The notes under the pieces were generated by a model. That model saw only the letters and a list, made by a program, of their open reading frames with translations, was not told the DNA's origin and did not search any database. From NCBI RefSeq assembly GCF_042852765.1, contig NZ_AP031414.1: DNA of 64,000 nucleotides. One strand, 5' to 3'. A program made the translations under genes and the position numbers. Shown here piece by piece: positions 52,975-61,360 of this stretch. The stretch's first letter is position 1. Each line of letters starts with the position of its first letter. The DNA is from Schaedlerella glycyrrhizinilytica_A (GTDB lineage Bacteria > Bacillota > Clostridia > Lachnospirales > Lachnospiraceae).

Positions 52975-53024
52975 AAAGCAGGGAAAAACACCAATTTATA
53001 TTTTTTGGTATTTCTCCCTGCTTT
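52975..53024 (-). terminator. Terminator downstream of malQ
   Basis: AAAGCAGGGA and TCCCTGCTTT, with ACCAA/TTGGT inside, form a stem of about 20 bp with two mismatches. On the minus strand it ends CTTTTTG. It closes the glgP-malQ operon ahead of the glycan cluster. Confidence 0.75.
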
Positions 53025-53035
53025 ACAGTTCTGTT

Positions 53036-53063
53036 CACAGTGTCAGTATACATTGACACTGTG
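53036..53063. repeat. Palindrome related to the dispersed repeat, copy 8
   Basis: CACAGTGTCAGTATACATTG followed by ACACTGTG. Both arms are a CAGTGTCA variant of the AGCGTCAGTGTACA arm, fused with almost no loop. It lies directly after malQ. Confidence 0.5.
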
Positions 53064-53091
53064 GTCCTTTATTCACTTTTTCTTTATTTCC

Positions 53092-54591
53092 TTACTTCTC
53101 CGTCAACCGTCCATACAGCTTCGTCACTTTATGAATTTTTCTTACCAGCGCTTCATCCAACTGCCCTTTTTTCATCCTCCAAACCCAATTTCCGCCAAGA
53201 GTAGATGGCGTGTTGATCCGCGCTTCCGCTCCCAGACAGAGATAATCCTGCAATGGAATGATGCAAAGATCCGCTACGCTTCCCATTGCCATTGCAATGA
53301 AATCCCATGCCAGCTGATCCTCATCCAGAGCCGACTTGCAAAGATATTCTTTTGCAAAATCACGGCATTCCTTAGAAACGGTATGATACCAGTCTCTTGT
53401 CGTCGTATTATCATGTGTTCCCGTATAAACGACGCAGTTCTGCGTATAAGTATGCGGCAGATAGTTCGCAGCCTCCCGGGAATCAAACGCAAACTGTACC
53501 ACTTTCATCCCCGGAAAACCGGTGTCTGAAAGCAGGTTCAACACTGTATCCGTCAAAAAGCCTAAATCTTCCGCAATGATATCCAGATGCCCCAATTTTT
53601 CCTCCACCGTGCGGAAAAATTCGATTCCCGGTCCCGGCATCCACGTTCCATTGACCGCAGTTTTTTCTCCATACGGAATCGCATAATATTCGTCAAACCC
53701 CCGAAAATGGTCAATACGCACGGCGTCGTATAATTGGAAACTATAAGCGATCCGCTTCATCCACCAGTCGTATCCTGTTTTCTTATGGTATTCCCAACGA
53801 TAAAGCGGATTTCCCCACAACTGCCCTGTTGCGGAAAATCCATCCGGCGGGCATCCTGCCACGCCTGTCGGCAGATTATTTTCATCAAATTGGAACAATT
53901 CCGGATTCGCCCATGTATCCGCGCTGTCAAACGCAACATAGATCGGAATATCTCCGATGATCCGGATTCCATGTTCATTGGCATATCGGTGCAGCTTTTT
54001 CCACTGCTTGTCAAATTCATATTGTTGAAAACGGTAGAAACGGATTTCCTCCGCTAATTCAAGCCGTGCACATTTTAATGCCTGTTCTTCGCGGTCCCGC
54101 AATTCTTTTGACCACTCGATCCAACTGATCCCGCCCAGACTGTCTTTGATCGCCATATAGAGACAATAGTCTTCCAGCCAGTCCCGATTTGTCCTGACAA
54201 AGTTCTCGTAATCTTTTTCCTGTTTTTCTTTACTTTTTTCAAACCGCACAAATGCTTTTTTCAGCACATGAAACCGCTGTTTGTACAGTTTTTCATAATC
54301 AATCTCCTCTTTTTTTTCTCCGAAATCTGCCTGCGTACATTCTGTCTCCGTTAAGAGCCCCTCCTCAGCCAGCATTTCCAGATCGATAAAATATGGATTT
54401 CCCGCAAATGTCGAAAATGACTGATAGGGTGAATCTCCATATCCGGTCGGTCCAAGCGGTAAAATCTGCCATCTGCTCTGTCCTGCTTTTTCAAGCTGAT
54501 CGACAAATTCATACGCTTCTTTTGAAAAACACCCGATTCCAAACCTGGACGGCAATGAAAATATCGGCAAAAGCACTCCGCTCTCTCTCAT
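53092..54591 (-). CDS. malQ: 4-alpha-glucanotransferase
   Basis: 499 residues from the ATG at 54591 (AAGGAG upstream; GTG at 54600 is an in-frame alternative). GH77 motifs: GVLLPIFSLPSRFGIGCF, YGDSPYQSFSTFAGNPYFID, AVRIDHFRGF with the nucleophile Asp, and IAEDLGFLT with the acid/base Glu. It transfers glucan chains between maltodextrins. It follows glgP by 33 bp, and the pair forms a maltodextrin/glycogen use operon. Confidence 0.95.
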   Translation of the reverse strand: MRESGVLLPIFSLPSRFGIGCFSKEAYEFVDQLEKAGQSRWQILPLGPTGYGDSPYQSFSTFAGNPYFIDLEMLAEEGLLTETECTQADFGEKKEEIDYEKLYKQRFHVLKKAFVRFEKSKEKQEKDYENFVRTNRDWLEDYCLYMAIKDSLGGISWIEWSKELRDREEQALKCARLELAEEIRFYRFQQYEFDKQWKKLHRYANEHGIRIIGDIPIYVAFDSADTWANPELFQFDENNLPTGVAGCPPDGFSATGQLWGNPLYRWEYHKKTGYDWWMKRIAYSFQLYDAVRIDHFRGFDEYYAIPYGEKTAVNGTWMPGPGIEFFRTVEEKLGHLDIIAEDLGFLTDTVLNLLSDTGFPGMKVVQFAFDSREAANYLPHTYTQNCVVYTGTHDNTTTRDWYHTVSKECRDFAKEYLCKSALDEDQLAWDFIAMAMGSVADLCIIPLQDYLCLGAEARINTPSTLGGNWVWRMKKGQLDEALVRKIHKVTKLYGRLTEK

Positions 54592-54624
54592 AACTTCCAC
54601 TCCTTTGTTTTCTTTTTTGCTTTT

Positions 54625-56892
54625 CTAAATACCTGACTTCTCTAAATGCCAAATATCACGGTTATATTCTTCAATCGTACGATCCGATGAAAAATATCCG
54701 GCTTTCGCAATATTGATCAGCATCTTCTTCGCCCACGCCTTTTGATCTGTCCAGTCTGCAAATGCCTCTTCTTTTGCTTTTGTGTAGGCTTTCAGATCCA
54801 AAAGTGTCATAAACCAGTCTTTATTCAGCAATTCTGCCTGCAGACGCTTCAGATTTTCTTCCTGACCGACTGCGAGCATTTTCTCACTCGTAATAAAATC
54901 AACCGCCGCTTTGATTCTTTCATCTGCTTCATAAAATTCCTTTGACTTATAATCTGCCTTTTCATAATGTGCGATCACTTCATCGCTGGACGCACCGAAT
55001 ACATAAATATTCTCATCTCCGACAAGTTCATGGATCTCCACATTTGCGCCGTCTTCCGTTCCGAGCGTTACTGCGCCGTTCAGCATGAATTTCATATTTC
55101 CTGTTCCGCTTGCTTCTTTCGATGCAAGAGAGATCTGTTCGGAAATGTCACACGCCGGAATCAGCTTCTCTGCTTTTGTCACATTATAGTTTTCCACCAT
55201 TACAACTTTCAAATATGGACTTACTCCTGGATCATTGTTCACTATTTCCTGCAGACAGAGGATGAGATGAATAATATCCTTGGCGATCACATACGCCGGA
55301 GCGGCTTTCGCTCCGAAAAGAACCGTGATCGGCGTTTTCGGAATTTTTCCCGCTTTGATATCCAGATATTTTCCGATCACATACAGGGCGTTCATTTGCT
55401 GTCTCTTATATTCATGCAGACGTTTGATCTGTATATCAAAAATGGAATCCGGATCCACGTCAATCTGTTCCGTCTCTTTTAAATAAGTACATAATGCCCG
55501 TTTATTTTCTTTTTTGATCGACAGGATCCGCTCCAGGACCTGTTCGTCTTCCGCATGATCGAGCAGCTTCTCCAGTTTGGACGCATCTGTCCGGTAATCC
55601 TCTCCGATCACTTCATCCAATAATGCCGCAAGCTTCGGATTGCAGTGCAGAAGCCATCTGCGGAATGTGATTCCATTCGTCTTATTATTGAATTTTTCCG
55701 GATAAATCTTATAAAAATGATTCAGCTCGTTTTCTTTCAAAATCTCCGTGTGCAGTGACGCAACGCCATTGACGCTGAATCCGTAGTGGATATCGATATG
55801 CGCCATGTGCACAACATCGTTCCGGTCGATGATCGCCACACGCTCGTCCTCATATTTTCTGCGGACTTTATCATCCAGTATTTCGATGATCGGCATTAGC
55901 TGTGGAACTACTTTCTTTAAATAAGAAACCGGCCATTTTTCCAACGCTTCCGCAAGGATCGTGTGATTAGTGTAAGCGCAGGTTTTCGATACGACGTCGA
56001 TCGCCTCGTCCATCTTCAATCCGCGCTCCGTCAGAAGACGGATCAGTTCCGGAATCACCATCGTCGGATGCGTATCATTGATCTGGATCACGGCATAGTC
56101 CGGAAGATCATACAGCGTACATCCTTTCGCCGTACATTCATCCAGAATCAGCTGCGCTGCATTGCTCACCATAAAATACTGCTGATAAATACGCAGCAGA
56201 CACCCATTCTCATCACTGTCATCCGGATATAAGAACAACGTCAGATTTTTCCGGATTTCTTCTTTATCAAATGTGATCCCCTCTTCTACGATTTCCTCAT
56301 CCACCGTCTCCACATCAAACAAATGCAGTTTATTCGTGCGGTTCCGGTATCCGGTCACCGCGATCTCATACATTCTGGATTTAAGCGTCATGCCGCGAAA
56401 AGAAACCGGATAAGACACATCCGTCCTGACAAGCCAGCTCTCCGGCTCGATCCACGGATTCGGCTCTTCTTTCTGCAAATGATCTTCAAATTTCTGACGG
56501 AACAGTCCAAGGTGATAGTTCAGTCCGATCCCCGCTCCGCAAAGCCCCAATGTTGCCATCGAATCCAAAAAACACGCCGCAAGTCTTCCGAGTCCGCCGT
56601 TTCCAAGCGACGGCTCCGGTTCGATCTCCTCGATCCGGCTCAGTTCTTTTCCGTTTTCAGCCAATACCTTACGCGTCTCTTCATAAAGACCGAGATTGAT
56701 CAGGTTGTTGGATAATAATTTTCCGATCAAAAACTCTGCCGAAATATAATAAACTTTTTTCTTTGTCTCGTCCGCTTCTTTTTCTTTTGCAAGCCCCTGC
56801 ACGATTTCAAGCAGCGCCACATAGATTTCTTCATCGCCTACCTGAGCAATTTCTTTTCCAAGCTTTTCCCGAAGCATTTCTTCCATTTTCAT
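54625..56892 (-). CDS. glgP: Glycogen/maltodextrin phosphorylase
   Basis: 755 residues from the ATG at 56892, preceded by GAGGAG; the long upstream extension to 57009 has no support. GT35 motifs: PSLGNGGLGRLAACFLDSM near 85, HEYKRQQMNAL, and the PLP site EASGTGNMKFMLNG with TEDGANVEI near 650. It releases glucose-1-phosphate from alpha-1,4-glucans. An AraC-type regulator is divergent from it. Confidence 0.95.
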   Translation of the reverse strand: MKMEEMLREKLGKEIAQVGDEEIYVALLEIVQGLAKEKEADETKKKVYYISAEFLIGKLLSNNLINLGLYEETRKVLAENGKELSRIEEIEPEPSLGNGGLGRLAACFLDSMATLGLCGAGIGLNYHLGLFRQKFEDHLQKEEPNPWIEPESWLVRTDVSYPVSFRGMTLKSRMYEIAVTGYRNRTNKLHLFDVETVDEEIVEEGITFDKEEIRKNLTLFLYPDDSDENGCLLRIYQQYFMVSNAAQLILDECTAKGCTLYDLPDYAVIQINDTHPTMVIPELIRLLTERGLKMDEAIDVVSKTCAYTNHTILAEALEKWPVSYLKKVVPQLMPIIEILDDKVRRKYEDERVAIIDRNDVVHMAHIDIHYGFSVNGVASLHTEILKENELNHFYKIYPEKFNNKTNGITFRRWLLHCNPKLAALLDEVIGEDYRTDASKLEKLLDHAEDEQVLERILSIKKENKRALCTYLKETEQIDVDPDSIFDIQIKRLHEYKRQQMNALYVIGKYLDIKAGKIPKTPITVLFGAKAAPAYVIAKDIIHLILCLQEIVNNDPGVSPYLKVVMVENYNVTKAEKLIPACDISEQISLASKEASGTGNMKFMLNGAVTLGTEDGANVEIHELVGDENIYVFGASSDEVIAHYEKADYKSKEFYEADERIKAAVDFITSEKMLAVGQEENLKRLQAELLNKDWFMTLLDLKAYTKAKEEAFADWTDQKAWAKKMLINIAKAGYFSSDRTIEEYNRDIWHLEKSGI

Positions 56893-57039
56893 ATTTCCAA
56901 AACTCCTCTTCCCATTCTTATGAAATTCATTCTTATTAAACTGTATTTTAATACACCTCTTGAGAATTTTCTTGCAGCATGATATTCTTTTATTGCACGA
57001 TCCTATCATTTTTCATCTGTTTTAGAAAGGGAGATTTCC

Positions 57040-57924
57040 ATGGACAATCTGGAATATCAACGATATCACGAAGCAAAAAACCACACATCCGCAGAATTCC
57101 CATACAATACTTATCTTTGTTCTATTCCGCGGGATTTCACCGAAGTTCCGCTTCACTGGCACGATGAAATGGAACTTGTCGTGATCCACAAGGGACGCGG
57201 ACGCGTTTCGGTCAACTTTCAGACAGAAACTGTTTTTGCGGGTGATATTGTCATGATCCTCCCCGGACAGCTCCACAGTATTTCCGGTCTGGATACCTAT
57301 GCTATGGAGTACGAAAATATTCTTTTTCTCCCCTCCATGCTGATTTCGGGAGCACCGGATCTGTGTGCCGAAAACTACATTCTTCCGCTGACAAAAGCAG
57401 AACTTTCCGCGGATACATTTCTGACGCCGGCACGCTCCTATTATCCGGAAATTTCTTCCTGTATCCGTGAAATAGACCATCTTTGCTCCGCCAGACCGAC
57501 CGGTTATCAGCTTGCTGTCAAAGGATGGCTGTTTCAATTTCTTTTTCATCTTGTCTGTCATCAAAAAGAACAGACTTCTTTTACCAGATCGCAGACAAAG
57601 CATCTTGAAAAAATGAAACGCATCCTCTCTTATATAGAAGCGCATTTTTCCGAGCCGATCTCCGTGGAAAAAGTCGCAGAGCTGACTTATTACAGTAAAT
57701 CGCATTTTATGAAATTTTTTAAAACCTATACCGGAAAAGGCTTTACCGAATATCTGAACGATTACCGGCTCGCCCGCGCAGCGGAAATGCTTCGTGCCAC
57801 CGATCTTTCCCTGCTGGAAATTGCCGCCCGGTCCGGATTCGAGAATCTTTCTTATTTTAACCGCATGTTCAAACGGAAATACGGCATTTCCCCGGGAAAG
57901 TACCGGGATATCAAATCATCGTAA
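57040..57924 (+). CDS. AraC family regulator with cupin sensor
   Basis: 294 residues. An N-terminal cupin (HWHDEMELVVIHKGRG near 45; AGDIVMILPGQLHSI) precedes a C-terminal double helix-turn-helix (YYSKSHFMKFFKTYTGKGF, GFENLSYFNRMFKRKYG). It is divergent from glgP-malQ, 147 bp away, so it probably senses a sugar and controls that operon. The ligand is unknown. GAAAGGGAG precedes the ATG. Confidence 0.88.
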   Translation: MDNLEYQRYHEAKNHTSAEFPYNTYLCSIPRDFTEVPLHWHDEMELVVIHKGRGRVSVNFQTETVFAGDIVMILPGQLHSISGLDTYAMEYENILFLPSMLISGAPDLCAENYILPLTKAELSADTFLTPARSYYPEISSCIREIDHLCSARPTGYQLAVKGWLFQFLFHLVCHQKEQTSFTRSQTKHLEKMKRILSYIEAHFSEPISVEKVAELTYYSKSHFMKFFKTYTGKGFTEYLNDYRLARAAEMLRATDLSLLEIAARSGFENLSYFNRMFKRKYGISPGKYRDIKSS

Positions 57925-58000
57925 GTGCCAAAAGGCACATTCCGGGATTGTAAGCAGTCGCCAAGGTCTCGGGCAAGCCCGGACTTTGATAAAAATAAAA

Positions 58001-58058
58001 AAAACGGATGAGATCTGCCCCCCTATACCGATGCAGATCCATCCGCTGTTTTCATTTT
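58001..58058. terminator. Bidirectional terminator, araC-type/PHP genes
   Basis: CGGATGAGATCTGC pairs with GCAGATCCATCCG with one mismatch. There is an A tract before it and TTTTCATTTTT after it. Confidence 0.82.
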
Positions 58059-58070
58059 TGCGTCTGCTTC

Positions 58071-58898
58071 TCATAAATCGCCATGTCCTGTATAATACAA
58101 TTCGATCGGGTCGATCGGATCCACCGGATTTTCCAGATCCATTTTCGCATTGCGACCGTGCCGCCTCAGCAGTTCTCCTCCTTTATTATAGAGCCAGAAA
58201 GAATAGACAAGGATCTTGTTCACTTTTCCCATCCGTTCTTTCGTCGTCTTGTCGTAATAAGTTCCGCCGGTCTCAAACACCGTTTTCTTATGGATCATAG
58301 AAATAAGTTCCGTCTCACAGGTTACCGGTTCCGGCAGGATCGTATATGCTTTTCCGACACAATTCGTCTTATGCGAATCACTGCCTCCCACCGTCACTTT
58401 CCCATACTTCTTTGCGAGCCGCAGTGCTTTTTCATTAGCCGCAGCAGGCTCACAGCAGTTATATGCCTCCACAAAATCAAACCGTTTGATCAATTCCGGA
58501 GACTTATAAAACCTCTTTGTGTTGGCAAAACTCTGATATTTCTCCCCATAAGGATGTGCCGGTCCGATCACACCGCCGTTCCGGTGCACAAGATCGATCA
58601 ACACCGACGCGCGCATTCCCCGCAGCTCCAACAGCCGCATCTTCACTCCCTCCGGCATGATCACAAGCATATGCCCCGCATCTCTTGTATCGTACTCGAT
58701 TCCTTTCAGAACGACAAAATCCGTATGCCGCTTCCCTTTGATATGATCTTTCCAATACCGATACCCATTATAAGTATTGTGGTCTGTGATCACCATTCCC
58801 TGAAAACCTTTTTTCTTCAAAAGGGTAATGTACTCATCCACGCTGACCCTGCTGTCGATCGACCCTTCCTTTACATGGCAATGCATATCTATCTTCAT
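58071..58898 (-). CDS. PHP-domain metal-dependent hydrolase
   Basis: 275 residues from the ATG at 58898 (AAAGGAG upstream). The PHP motif set is complete: MHCHVKEG near 5, ITDHNTY near 38, GPAHPYG near 115 and GGSDSHK near 168. Family members hydrolyse phosphoesters. No DNA polymerase or HisJ partner is seen. Substrate unknown. Confidence 0.85.
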   Translation of the reverse strand: MKIDMHCHVKEGSIDSRVSVDEYITLLKKKGFQGMVITDHNTYNGYRYWKDHIKGKRHTDFVVLKGIEYDTRDAGHMLVIMPEGVKMRLLELRGMRASVLIDLVHRNGGVIGPAHPYGEKYQSFANTKRFYKSPELIKRFDFVEAYNCCEPAAANEKALRLAKKYGKVTVGGSDSHKTNCVGKAYTILPEPVTCETELISMIHKKTVFETGGTYYDKTTKERMGKVNKILVYSFWLYNKGGELLRRHGRNAKMDLENPVDPIDPIELYYTGHGDL

Positions 58899-58947
58899 AT
58901 GCAGGCTCCTTTCCGCTCCAAGCATTTCTTCCTTTACAGACTCGCTG

Positions 58948-59673
58948 TCATTCTTCGATTTCTTCTTTTGATTCTTGTTCCAGCGCTTCCATCATTGCTC
59001 TTGCTTTTTCCACTTCATTCTCGGTGGAATACTTCTGCCGGATCTCCTCCGCTTTCTTTAAATGTATTCTTTTCCTTTTTCTTGATTCCAGTAAAAACTG
59101 TGCGACAATTCCAAGCACTGCAAATACGGCAGTCAGCGCCGGAGCCATCCATGCAGCTTCAAGTGAAGCAAAAAATGAAACCACATCTGCCAGCACAATC
59201 GCACCATACAGTCCGGTCATCACCATCGTCACCGGTTCCGCAAACCGGACAGCTATCACGCCGATCACAAGCCCGACTACGCCGCAAAGCACCGCATATA
59301 GGAAATTCTCCGGTCGGACAACTGTCAGACTGACCGAAATCCCTGCTGCCCACACGACGAGAAATACACCGACATGGTAAAGCCACGCCGACAAAACCGC
59401 CAGCAGGATACCGACCACACCGCCGATCACCAGACTGACTGTCATCGTAAGGTTCAACGCCATCGCCGCACCACATCCCAACACAAATCCCATAAAAAAT
59501 CCGAGCAGTGCCGCCCATAGCCGCACCAGTTTCAATCCCAAAAAACACCACAGAAATCCGATCACTCCCGTCAAAAGAAAAAGGAATGTTACGGTTTCAT
59601 TGCCTTGTGCAAGCTGTGTCTGTAATCGCTCCGCCTGATCCATGATCTGATCCGCTTCTAATAAAAACTCCAT
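58948..59673 (-). CDS. TM198/DUF4203-like membrane protein
   Basis: 241 residues with about seven or eight hydrophobic segments between residues 27 and 190, rich in Gly/Ala/Val. A charged coiled-coil tail (KRKRIHLKKAEEIRQKY, followed by many Glu) ends the protein. The pattern matches the TMEM198/TM7SF3-like DUF4203 group; no function is known. A promoter with TTGTAT/TATAAT lies upstream at 59732-59760. Confidence 0.65.
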   Translation of the reverse strand: MEFLLEADQIMDQAERLQTQLAQGNETVTFLFLLTGVIGFLWCFLGLKLVRLWAALLGFFMGFVLGCGAAMALNLTMTVSLVIGGVVGILLAVLSAWLYHVGVFLVVWAAGISVSLTVVRPENFLYAVLCGVVGLVIGVIAVRFAEPVTMVMTGLYGAIVLADVVSFFASLEAAWMAPALTAVFAVLGIVAQFLLESRKRKRIHLKKAEEIRQKYSTENEVEKARAMMEALEQESKEEIEE

Positions 59674-59731
59674 ATTTATTTACCTGTTCCCTCTTTTGAA
59701 TTTGTCCGGTCTTCTCCCCTCGGACAATCTT

Positions 59732-59760
59732 ATTATACCAATTTTACACCGTACATACAA
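59732..59760 (-). promoter_or_regulatory. Promoter of the DUF4203-like gene
   Basis: On the minus strand TTGTAT and TATAAT with a 17-bp spacer, about 60 bp before the ATG at 59673. Confidence 0.65.
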
Positions 59761-59833
59761 GTTTTTCACCGCTTTGTGAATGACGTTTCTGCCAGTGTTC
59801 CTTCCATCGTTTCTGCTATCACCGTAAAAGCAT

Positions 59834-59862
59834 TTGACTTTTTGAATGCTTCTCTTTAAAAT
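59834..59862 (+). promoter_or_regulatory. Promoter of asnA
   Basis: TTGACT and TAAAAT with a 17-bp spacer, about 50 bp before the asnA ATG. No T-box or other leader fits in the remaining space. Confidence 0.65.
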
Positions 59863-59914
59863 AGGAATATCTATGGATCAATACATAACTATCAAATCAA
59901 AAAGGAGTCTTACT

Positions 59915-60925
59915 ATGGAACATTTAATCATCCCAGACGGCTATGCCTCTCCGCTGACGATCCGCGAGACAGAAGTTGCGATCAAGGAGATCAAAGATCA
60001 TTTTGAGCGGTCACTTGCAAAATCATTGCACCTTACCCGTGTATCCGCTCCATTATTTGTCACCCCGAAGTCCGGTCTCAACGACAACTTAAATGGTGTG
60101 GAACGCCCTGTTTCTTTTGGTATCAAAGAACAGGAGGACGCACCTGCCGAGATCGTACACTCTCTCGCCAAATGGAAACGATACGCTCTGAAACACTACG
60201 GCTTCCACTCCGGCGAGGGACTTTACACCGATATGAGCGCGATCCGCCGGGATGAAGATACCGATAATATCCATTCTATTTATGTCGATCAATGGGATTG
60301 GGAAAAAGTAATCTCCAAAGAAGAACGGAATATGGAAACATTGGAATACACAGTCCGCAAAGTATTCAGTGCGCTGAAAGAGACCGAAGATTTCATCTCC
60401 AGAAGATACAACTACATCGAACCGCTTCTGCCCGATGATATTTTCTTCATTACTTCCCAGGAACTGGAAGAGCTCTTTCCGGAATGCACACCGAAAGAGC
60501 GGGAGTATCGTATCGCCAAATCCAAAGGCGCGGTATTCATTTCCCAGATCGGCAAGACACTCGCCTCCGGCAAACCGCATGACGGACGTGCGCCGGACTA
60601 CGATGACTGGGAATTGAACGGTGATATCATCGTCTACTATCCGGTTCTCGATATTTCTCTGGAACTATCCTCCATGGGAATCCGTGTAGACGAAGATGCT
60701 CTCCGCCGTCAGTTAAAACTTGCCGGATGCGAAGATCGTGCCGAACTGGATTTCCAGAAAGCTCTCCTGAACTGTGAACTGCCTTACACAGTCGGCGGCG
60801 GAATCGGCCAGTCCCGTATCTGTATGTATTATTTACGCAAGGCTCACATCGGAGAAGTCCAGTCTTCTCTCTGGCCGGAAGATATTTTGACCTACGCGCG
60901 CGAACATGGTATTCATCTTCTTTAG
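59915..60925 (+). CDS. asnA: Aspartate-ammonia ligase
   Basis: 336 residues from the ATG at 59915 (AAAGGAG upstream). Class II tRNA-synthetase-like fold with GLYTDMSAIRRDED near 112, SIYVDQWDWE near 130 and GGGIGQSRICMYYLRKAHIG near 297. It makes asparagine from aspartate, ammonia and ATP. Full length. An earlier in-frame ATG at 59846 lies inside the promoter and is rejected. Confidence 0.95.
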   Translation: MEHLIIPDGYASPLTIRETEVAIKEIKDHFERSLAKSLHLTRVSAPLFVTPKSGLNDNLNGVERPVSFGIKEQEDAPAEIVHSLAKWKRYALKHYGFHSGEGLYTDMSAIRRDEDTDNIHSIYVDQWDWEKVISKEERNMETLEYTVRKVFSALKETEDFISRRYNYIEPLLPDDIFFITSQELEELFPECTPKEREYRIAKSKGAVFISQIGKTLASGKPHDGRAPDYDDWELNGDIIVYYPVLDISLELSSMGIRVDEDALRRQLKLAGCEDRAELDFQKALLNCELPYTVGGGIGQSRICMYYLRKAHIGEVQSSLWPEDILTYAREHGIHLL

Positions 60926-60927
60926 AT

Positions 60928-60939
60928 GTCAATATTGAC
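60928..60939. promoter_or_regulatory. 12-bp palindrome after asnA
   Basis: GTCAATATTGAC is a perfect palindrome two bases after the asnA stop and about 50 bp before the next promoter. A regulator-binding site is possible. Confidence 0.3.
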
Positions 60940-60978
60940 CTAATTATTTGTCAAATACATATCTAAACTCTCGTAAAA

Positions 60979-61003
60979 CTACGTGCTATTATAATACACG
61001 TAG
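60979..61003 (+). promoter_or_regulatory. Dyad CTACGTG...CACGTAG spanning a -10 box
   Basis: Two 7-bp inverted halves, separated by 11 bp, frame TATAAT at 60990-60995. No good -35 box is seen at the 17-bp distance (ACTCTC), so activation may be needed. It lies 46 bp before the 56-residue gene. Confidence 0.55.
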
Positions 61004-61048
61004 CAAGGAAAACATAAAACATAAAGAAAACGAAAAGGAGAGATCGAT

Positions 61049-61219
61049 ATGTATACATTAACAATCAGACCGGAAGATGCAAAATATTTCATGGAAGCAC
61101 AGGAAAAATTAGGTGAAGCTATCATCAACGCATTCAAAAAATACTGGAATGAAAATGGTGAAATGGTGATCAACGGACTTCTGGCTATGAGCGGTAATTT
61201 CTCAGCACTCCGCAAATAA
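61049..61219 (+). CDS. 56-residue small protein
   Basis: AAAAGGAGAG precedes the ATG at 61049. The protein starts MYTLTIRPEDAKYFMEAQEK, continues with AIINAFKKYW and ends SALRK. It looks like one amphipathic helix pair without cysteines, signal or membrane segment. The clean ribosome site, the dyad promoter and the terminator after it support a real gene. Not recognised. Confidence 0.7.
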   Translation: MYTLTIRPEDAKYFMEAQEKLGEAIINAFKKYWNENGEMVINGLLAMSGNFSALRK

Positions 61220-61274
61220 GACCGGAGGTTCATACCGACCATGGAAACTGACAAAAGAAAAATAAAAAAAAGAT

Positions 61275-61318
61275 AAGCAGCAGAATTTCATTTTACTTTT
61301 TCTGCTGCTTATTTTTTA
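61275..61318. terminator. Terminator after the 56-residue gene
   Basis: AAGCAGCAGA and TCTGCTGCTT form a 10-bp stem, followed by ATTTTTT. An A-rich tract lies before it, so it serves both strands. Confidence 0.88.
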
Positions 61319-61360
61319 TCTGTGAAATATGCGGCAGCTCAAAAACTGCCGCTTCAATTT

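Noticed and set aside
58083..59333. 416-codon open frame on the plus strand
   Set aside because: It runs antisense across two well-supported minus-strand genes (PHP and DUF4203-like) and is His/Arg/Ser-rich without motif.
59700..59914. T-box leader before asnA
   Set aside because: No T-box core motif, and the promoter lies only about 50 bp before the ATG.
61241..61276. 11-codon frame after GGAGG (METDKRKIKKR)
   Set aside because: Too short and A-rich, and it overlaps the terminator; a ribosome site-like GGAGG alone is not enough.
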